NCBI GenBank assembly: GCA_029255605.1
Contig: JANLJF010000085.1
Location: forward strand, 1 to 34,788
Reading direction: 5' to 3'
DNA from: Azovibrio restrictus
GTDB taxonomy: Bacteria > Bacteroidota > Bacteroidia > Chitinophagales > Chitinophagaceae
DNA: 34,788 bases
Shown here: positions 33,542 to 34,788 of the stretch, piece by piece
How positions within the stretch are numbered: the first letter of the stretch is position 1
Layout of the letters: each line of letters begins with the position of its first letter
Notes under the pieces: model-generated
The model's database searches: none
What the model saw: only the letters and a program-made list of their open reading frames with translations
Told to the model about the DNA's origin: nothing
Program-made: the position numbers and the translations under genes

Positions 33542-33570
33542 AAATGGGGTGCAATCTGCACCCCATTTTT
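33542..33570 (+). terminator. Intrinsic terminator of the efflux operon
   Basis: An 11-bp GC-rich stem around ATGGGGTGC/GCACCCCAT with a five-base loop (33553-33557) is followed by TTTTT at 33566-33570. It lies 42 bases after the RND stop and closes the TetR-TolC-adaptor-RND operon. Confidence 0.9.
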
Positions 33571-33640
33571 AGTATAAAACAGCCTTGCGATATTCATATG
33601 TTTTAATTTTATATAATGGTTAAAAACTGATATACTTCTG

Positions 33641-33648
33641 TATTTTTG
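33641..33648 (+). promoter_or_regulatory. Probable -7 promoter box for the methyltransferase gene
   Basis: TATTTTTG matches the Bacteroidota TAnnTTTG consensus. It lies before the ATG at 33670 and overlaps a TTG at 33646, which argues against that TTG being the start. No good -33 element was found. Confidence 0.5.
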
Positions 33649-33669
33649 GAGTTTACATTTAGCTGTTAT

Positions 33670-34770
33670 ATGTTGGATACCCCTACGAAAAAGCCTGCAA
33701 TGTTTGAAACGGATAAGAAATCTGCGCTGGATGCGATATCGCATGCCCAATTCATTGCTTTTGCACCTTATATTTTCCAGGCATCGGTAATACTGCGTGA
33801 TAGCGGTATACTGGCGACCATAGAAAAAGCCCGCGTGGAAGGCACTACGATAGATGAAGTAGCTGCATCGGTAAAAATGAGCCGCTACGGTGTGCGTATA
33901 TTGATGGAAGCGGGACTGGGTATCGGGTTGCTGTACAAGAAAGAAGAAAAATATTTTCTTGCCAAAACCGGCCACTTCTTCCTGAACGATGCCATGACGC
34001 GTGTGAATACAGACTTTATGCGCGATGTATGTTATGACGGTGCGCAAGACCTGAAAGTATCTATAGAGCAAGGCAAGCCGATAGGCCTGCGCCACCTGGG
34101 TAACTGGGAAACTATTTACCAGGGCCTTTCCATACTACCGGAGCCGGCAAAAGAAAGCTGGTTCAATTTTGACCACTATTATTCAGACAATGCATTTCCT
34201 GAAGCGTTGCCATTAGTGTTTGCTCATCATCCTAAAAAGATAATGGACATAGGTGCCAATACAGGTAAATTCACCCTGGCGTGCCTTGACTATAATAGCG
34301 AAGTGGAAGTAGGCCTTGTAGACCTGCAGGTGCAGCTGAATGTAGCTAAGCAGAATATAGAAGCAGCAGGCTATAGCCATCGTGTACAATATCATCAGCG
34401 CAATGTGCTGGATAATACTACAGAGCTGCCGGAAGGTTACGACATCATATGGATGAGCCAGTTCCTGGATTGTTTTGCAGATGATGAGATCATATCGATA
34501 TTGCAAAAATGCCACCGTGCATTAGGCGATAATGGGCGCGTCTTCATCAACGAAACCTTTTGGGATAAGCAGCGCTTTGAAGCATCGGCACTGAGCCTGC
34601 AAATGACCTCTTTATACTTTACTACCATGGCCAATGGTAACAGCCAGATGTATGATAGCCATGTATTTCTGAAGCTGATAGATAAAGCAGGGTTTGAAGT
34701 AGTGCAGCAAACAGATAATATATGCCAGAGCCATACCATACTGGATCTGAAGAAAAAATATAAACACTAG
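33670..34770 (+). CDS. SAM-dependent methyltransferase, two-domain O-methyltransferase-like
   Basis: This protein of about 366 residues has an N-terminal helical/winged-helix region (about 20-110, AISHAQFIAFAPYIFQASVILRDSGIL, then EVAASVKMSRYGVRILMEAGLGIGLLYKKEEKYFL) as in dimeric plant-type O-methyltransferases. A class I SAM domain follows, with IMDIGANTGKFTLACLD at about 188-203, acidic GLVDLQ, and post-motif RALGDNGRVFINE. The substrate is unknown. ATG at 33670 or 33700 could start it; the first is listed. It follows the operon terminator and has its own -7 box. Similar proteins occur in Bacteroidota aryl-polyene/flexirubin loci, but nothing here proves that role. Confidence 0.82.
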   Translation: MLDTPTKKPAMFETDKKSALDAISHAQFIAFAPYIFQASVILRDSGILATIEKARVEGTTIDEVAASVKMSRYGVRILMEAGLGIGLLYKKEEKYFLAKTGHFFLNDAMTRVNTDFMRDVCYDGAQDLKVSIEQGKPIGLRHLGNWETIYQGLSILPEPAKESWFNFDHYYSDNAFPEALPLVFAHHPKKIMDIGANTGKFTLACLDYNSEVEVGLVDLQVQLNVAKQNIEAAGYSHRVQYHQRNVLDNTTELPEGYDIIWMSQFLDCFADDEIISILQKCHRALGDNGRVFINETFWDKQRFEASALSLQMTSLYFTTMANGNSQMYDSHVFLKLIDKAGFEVVQQTDNICQSHTILDLKKKYKH

Positions 34771-34788
34771 TAAACAATTTTACACCCA

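Overview
The window looks like ordinary chromosome from a member of the Bacteroidota, most likely a Chitinophagaceae or sphingobacterial-type bacterium. The evidence is a two-gene ECF sigma/anti-sigma pair followed by a predicted outer-membrane protein, a geranylgeranylglyceryl-phosphate synthase homologue, a CCC-motif membrane protein, an RsuA/RluB-type pseudouridine synthase with a long Lys/Arg/Asp-rich N-terminal extension, Bat-type VWA genes, and promoter elements of the Bacteroidota form TAnnTTTG in front of several genes. No rRNA, tRNA, CRISPR array, transposase, integrase or phage gene was seen. This was judged by eye, without a tRNA or covariance-model search.

Region 1 (1-5650) is the end of a surface-polysaccharide locus. 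It holds the tail of a glycosyltransferase, a SAM methyltransferase, a Gfo/Idh/MocA sugar dehydrogenase, a DegT-family sugar aminotransferase and a PglC-like initiating phosphoglycosyl transferase, all on the + strand and tightly packed. A strong bidirectional terminator separates these from a convergent membrane-bound nucleotide-sugar 4,6-dehydratase (CapD/WbpM/PglF type). Together they can make and prime an amino- or diamino-sugar lipid-linked glycan.

Region 2 (5943-9246) has a small operon (Hpt phosphotransfer protein, DUF2752 protein, CCC-motif membrane protein), a bidirectional terminator, and a leftward operon of ECF sigma factor, anti-sigma-like protein and predicted outer-membrane protein.

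Region 3 (9358-18232) contains the repeat-bearing pseudouridine synthase, an amidohydrolase, a multi-pass membrane protein, a lipoprotein, a three-gene Bat-type operon (DUF58, BatD-like, VWA/BatA-like) without its usual MoxR ATPase, and a convergent transglutaminase-fold protein.

Region 4 (18296-26755) has uvrB, a large multi-PAS/GAF protein ending in a histidine-phosphotransfer (DHp) stub with no ATPase domain, a secreted Cys-rich protein, a DUF6544 protein, a small membrane protein, a TerB-like protein, a GGGP synthase and mscL.

Region 5 (26894-33570) is an efflux operon: TetR regulator, TolC-like outer-membrane factor, periplasmic adaptor and RND pump. A near-perfect 28-bp palindrome abuts the operon's -7 box, and a strong terminator ends the operon. 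The mature part of the TolC gene is markedly more A+T-rich than the rest of the operon. The window closes with a two-domain O-methyltransferase-like gene (33670-34770) that may open another locus.

The best candidates for a second look are the intragenic composition switch in the TolC gene, the TetR palindrome, the kinase-less PAS/DHp protein together with an orphan Hpt, the tandem repeats in the pseudouridine synthase, and the MoxR-less Bat cluster. I found no convincing wholly new system.
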